Shown in pieces: positions 5,735 to 7,337 of a stretch of DNA of 7,337 nucleotides. The position numbers were made by a program, and so were the translations under genes. The stretch spans positions 1 through 7,337 of the forward strand of contig CATZRJ010000065.1 in assembly GCA_958423535.1 (NCBI GenBank), read 5' to 3'. Source of the DNA: an uncultured Collinsella sp. (GTDB lineage: Bacteria; Actinomycetota; Coriobacteriia; Coriobacteriales; Coriobacteriaceae). Position 1 is the stretch's first letter; every line of letters starts with the position of its first letter. The notes under the pieces are model-generated. The model worked only from the letters and a program-made list of their open reading frames with translations, had not been told where the DNA came from and did no database searches.

Positions 5735-5810
5735 TGGTGGAGACGAGGGGGATCGAACCCCTGACCTCTTGACTGCCAGTCAAGCGCTCTCCCAGCTGAG
5801 CTACGCCCCC
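5735..5810 (-). tRNA. tRNA-Ala (anticodon GGC)
   Basis: A complete 76-base cloverleaf. The acceptor arms GGGGGCG and CGTCTCC contain the G3-U70 pair that identifies alanine tRNAs. The D arm is GCTC/GAGC, the anticodon stem CTTGA/TCAAG holds loop CTGGCAG with anticodon GGC at 5777-5775, the variable loop is AGGTC, and the T arm is AGGGG-TTCGATC-CCCCT. The discriminator A and CCA are encoded. It reads GCC and GCU codons, which suits a GC-rich genome. It has its own promoter and terminator. Confidence 0.97.
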
Positions 5811-5823
5811 GTGACGAGGAGAT

Positions 5824-5852
5824 ACTATAGGGGAAGATTCTTGGTTGTGCAA
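5824..5852 (-). promoter_or_regulatory. Promoter of the tRNA-Ala gene
   Basis: Minus-strand TTGCAC (5852-5847) and TATAGT (5829-5824) are separated by exactly 17 bases. Initiation about seven bases on would fall near 5817, just before the mature tRNA 5' end at 5810. The -35 lies in the loop side of a weak hairpin downstream of the thiamine pyrophosphokinase gene. Confidence 0.65.
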
Positions 5853-5891
5853 GAAGTTTTTTGCAATTGCTTCTCGCACTTACGGGTTTTC

Positions 5892-6560
5892 CTACTCGCC
5901 GACCGTCCCAATAAAACCCTGATGCAGCAAATAAGCTATTGCAGTGCCGGTATGGACTTCGATCTCTGCAGTGGATCGGACTATGTTGCTAATGCCCGTG
6001 TCAGCTAACAAGCCCAGGGGGCTGTGATCTAGCTCCCACTCTAGGCCGTGCTCGCTTACCTCGGTGCTGGGGGCTATGGCGATGATAGAGAACGTCTTGC
6101 CTTCGGCGCCTTCGATAGCCCACGACTCGCCAGCGTGGAGGATGCGGGCGACCACCTTGTCCTCGGCGATCCAGATGGGAGCATCCTCGTAGCTCGCGAG
6201 CAGCCCCAGTACGGAAAGGGCCATATCCGGGCGGCCGCCGGTGGCGCAGGTCGCAACCACTTCGGCACCCGGCCAGCGGCGGCGGACGGAATAGAGCGCC
6301 AACGCCAAATCGGTGTAGTCCTTGTACGGGTCATGGCGCTCTACCTCAAAAGCTTCGGCGGCATCGACCAACGCGCGGCCGGCGTCGCTCACCGTGTCGG
6401 CGTCCCCCACATACACGTCGCAGCCCAGTCCCGCGCCCAGCAACGCGTCGAGCCCGCGGTCCACGGCGACAACGTGGTCGCACTCCCCCGCCAGCTGACG
6501 CAGCAAATCCGCGCTCGCCACCACGGGCGAGCCGCAGACCACTAACACCTTACAAGCCAC
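5892..6560 (-). CDS. thiN: Thiamine pyrophosphokinase
   Basis: A cytoplasmic enzyme of 222 residues, normal for the family, that transfers pyrophosphate from ATP to thiamine to give thiamine diphosphate. The N-terminal catalytic part shows AVDRGLDALL (32-41; usually ADGGA), VGDADTVS (51-58; the Gly-Asp-x-Asp motif), DPYKDYTDLALAL (77-89; the D-K-D-x-T-D region) and ATGGRPDMALSVLG (106-119; usually GGRxDH). The C-terminal thiamine-binding part has TFSIIAI (156-162), GLEWELD (172-178) and ISN (190-192). The departures in the first and fourth motifs are mild but worth noting. GTG 6560 lies nine bases after the HAD stop, with only a GA-rich stretch as ribosome binding site; an in-frame GTG at codon 7 after AAGG is possible but would cut into the first strand. 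It is co-transcribed with the HAD gene. Confidence 0.87.
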   Translation of the reverse strand: MACKVLVVCGSPVVASADLLRQLAGECDHVVAVDRGLDALLGAGLGCDVYVGDADTVSDAGRALVDAAEAFEVERHDPYKDYTDLALALYSVRRRWPGAEVVATCATGGRPDMALSVLGLLASYEDAPIWIAEDKVVARILHAGESWAIEGAEGKTFSIIAIAPSTEVSEHGLEWELDHSPLGLLADTGISNIVRSTAEIEVHTGTAIAYLLHQGFIGTVGE

Positions 6561-6569
6561 AGCTCTCGC

Positions 6570-7259
6570 CTATCCCTCAAACGTAAGAACGCGGGCCAGA
6601 TCCAGGTCCTCATAGCTATCGATAAAGATATCGCAGTTGTCGCGAACCTCGTCGCGTATCATACGACCGTGCGGGTCATAGATGCCCACGCGCCTAAAGC
6701 CTGCGGTGCCCGAGCTCTTAAGGCCAAAGACGGCGTCCTCAAACACCCACGCGCGCTCAAACTTGTGCCCATGGCGCTCCTCCAGACGGCGCAACGCTAG
6801 CTCGTACACATCGGGAAACTGCTTGGAGCGCCCCGCCTCGCCCGTGGTGGTCACAAACTCCATGTAGGTATCGAGCCCGGCACCCCCAAGCGCGGACGTA
6901 ACCAGCTCGGCCGGCGTGGACGTTGCAACGCACATGGCAATACCGGCCTCCTGCGCCTGCTTCAAAAATGCAAGCAGGCCCTCGCGCGGCGGCACCTTGG
7001 AGTAGCCATCGATCAGGATGTCGCTCAGCTCGCGGTAGAGCTCTTCGCCATTTGCACCAATGCCCCAGGTGTCGTGGTAGGCCTGGCACTCGTCCTCGAG
7101 CGACAAATGCTCAAACTGGGCAAAATCGTCGACCGTCACGTCAACTCCGTGGCGGTGCAATAACTCGGGCTGAGAATAAGCCCAAACGGGGGTGCTGTTA
7201 ACCAGTGTGCCGTCGCAATCGAAAATAAAAGCGACACTTGAGGCGGCGATGTGGTCCAT
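6570..7259 (-). CDS. HAD-family hydrolase (beta-phosphoglucomutase-like, subfamily IA)
   Basis: A 229-residue haloacid-dehalogenase-fold protein, probably a phosphatase or sugar-phosphate mutase in the cytoplasm. Motif I is FDCDGTLVNS with both catalytic aspartates (D20 and D22 counting from ATG 7259). It is followed by a helical cap typical of subfamily IA. Motif II is the threonine/serine in CVATSTPAEL, motif III the lysine of the SKQFPDVYELAL region, and motif IV the acidic VFEDAVFGLKSSGTAGF. The start at 7259 is chosen because GAAAGG lies seven bases upstream; the frame is open seven codons further but those add nothing conserved. The substrate cannot be read from the sequence. Its place before thiN suggests, weakly, a housekeeping phosphatase role, and such HAD proteins sometimes act on thiamine phosphates. 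Confidence 0.88.
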   Translation of the reverse strand: MDHIAASSVAFIFDCDGTLVNSTPVWAYSQPELLHRHGVDVTVDDFAQFEHLSLEDECQAYHDTWGIGANGEELYRELSDILIDGYSKVPPREGLLAFLKQAQEAGIAMCVATSTPAELVTSALGGAGLDTYMEFVTTTGEAGRSKQFPDVYELALRRLEERHGHKFERAWVFEDAVFGLKSSGTAGFRRVGIYDPHGRMIRDEVRDNCDIFIDSYEDLDLARVLTFEG

Positions 7260-7296
7260 ATACGAGCCTTTCGATGTCAAAGGGTAAACAACCTGC

Positions 7297-7320
7297 TAAA
7301 AACGTTTTACCAAACGTCAA
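7297..7320 (-). promoter_or_regulatory. Possible promoter/operator of the HAD-thiN operon
   Basis: AAAACGTTTT (7299-7308) is a perfect ten-base palindrome, extended as TAAAAACGTTTTA with one extra A, and resembles LacI-family operators. TTGACG on the minus strand (7320-7315) could be a -35, but no good -10 lies 16-18 bases further on. This segment lies 38-61 bases upstream of the start codon, so a control site is plausible though not proven. The region is cut by the window edge. Confidence 0.25.
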
Positions 7321-7337
7321 CCTAACAATCTAGAAAC

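Noticed and set aside
5735..5810. tRNA-Ala as an integration site with a duplicated 3' end
   Set aside because: I found no second copy of the tRNA 3' end in the window, and the accessory genes lie beyond the terminator rather than against the tRNA itself.
5849..5877. Hairpin GCAAGAAG/CTTCTCGC after the thiamine pyrophosphokinase gene as a terminator
   Set aside because: No U-tract follows it on the minus strand, it has a long loop, and it overlaps the -35 of the tRNA promoter. Read-through to the terminator at 5697-5722 is likelier.

Overview
The window looks like chromosomal DNA of a gut Coriobacteriia, most likely Collinsella or a close relative. The grounds are high GC with strong G/C third-position bias in several genes, GTG starts, and protein sequences resembling Collinsella versions of these families. 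The genus is an inference from familiarity, not a search result.

Left part (about 1-3840, minus strand): the promoter-proximal part of a surface-glycan (capsule/exopolysaccharide) operon. In transcription order it holds a hairpin leader, a NusG/LoaP-like antiterminator broken by one in-frame TAA, a polyprenyl-phosphate sugar-1-phosphate transferase that primes the lipid carrier, a WecG/TagA/CpsF (GT26) glycosyltransferase, a CapE/FnlA-type UDP-GlcNAc 5-inverting 4,6-dehydratase, and the start of capF. CapE and CapF begin the UDP-N-acetyl-L-fucosamine pathway. The last four genes abut or overlap (TAATG, TAGATG, TAG-G-GTG), which indicates translational coupling. capF stops after about 164 of its usual roughly 370 residues, where the sequence changes to what looks like an IS21-family terminus. 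The locus therefore carries two independent lesions, one in its regulator and one in a sugar-nucleotide enzyme.

Middle (about 3841-4602): roughly 760 bases with no convincing gene. It is AT-richer than the flanks and contains several clear dyads. It probably holds the operon promoter and a structured leader on the minus strand, and ends in an extended -10 promoter facing right.

Right of centre (4603-5694, plus strand): a GIY-YIG nuclease-family protein with a roughly 195-residue N-terminal region I cannot name. Nine bases later comes a 52-codon ORF that is the N-terminus of an ADP-ribosylglycohydrolase, cut off after its first conserved motif. This pair looks like accessory DNA whose right edge lies just before a tRNA terminator.

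Right end (5697-7337, minus strand): ordinary core genes. A HAD hydrolase and a thiamine pyrophosphokinase form a two-gene operon, followed by tRNA-Ala(GGC) with its own promoter and an intrinsic terminator.
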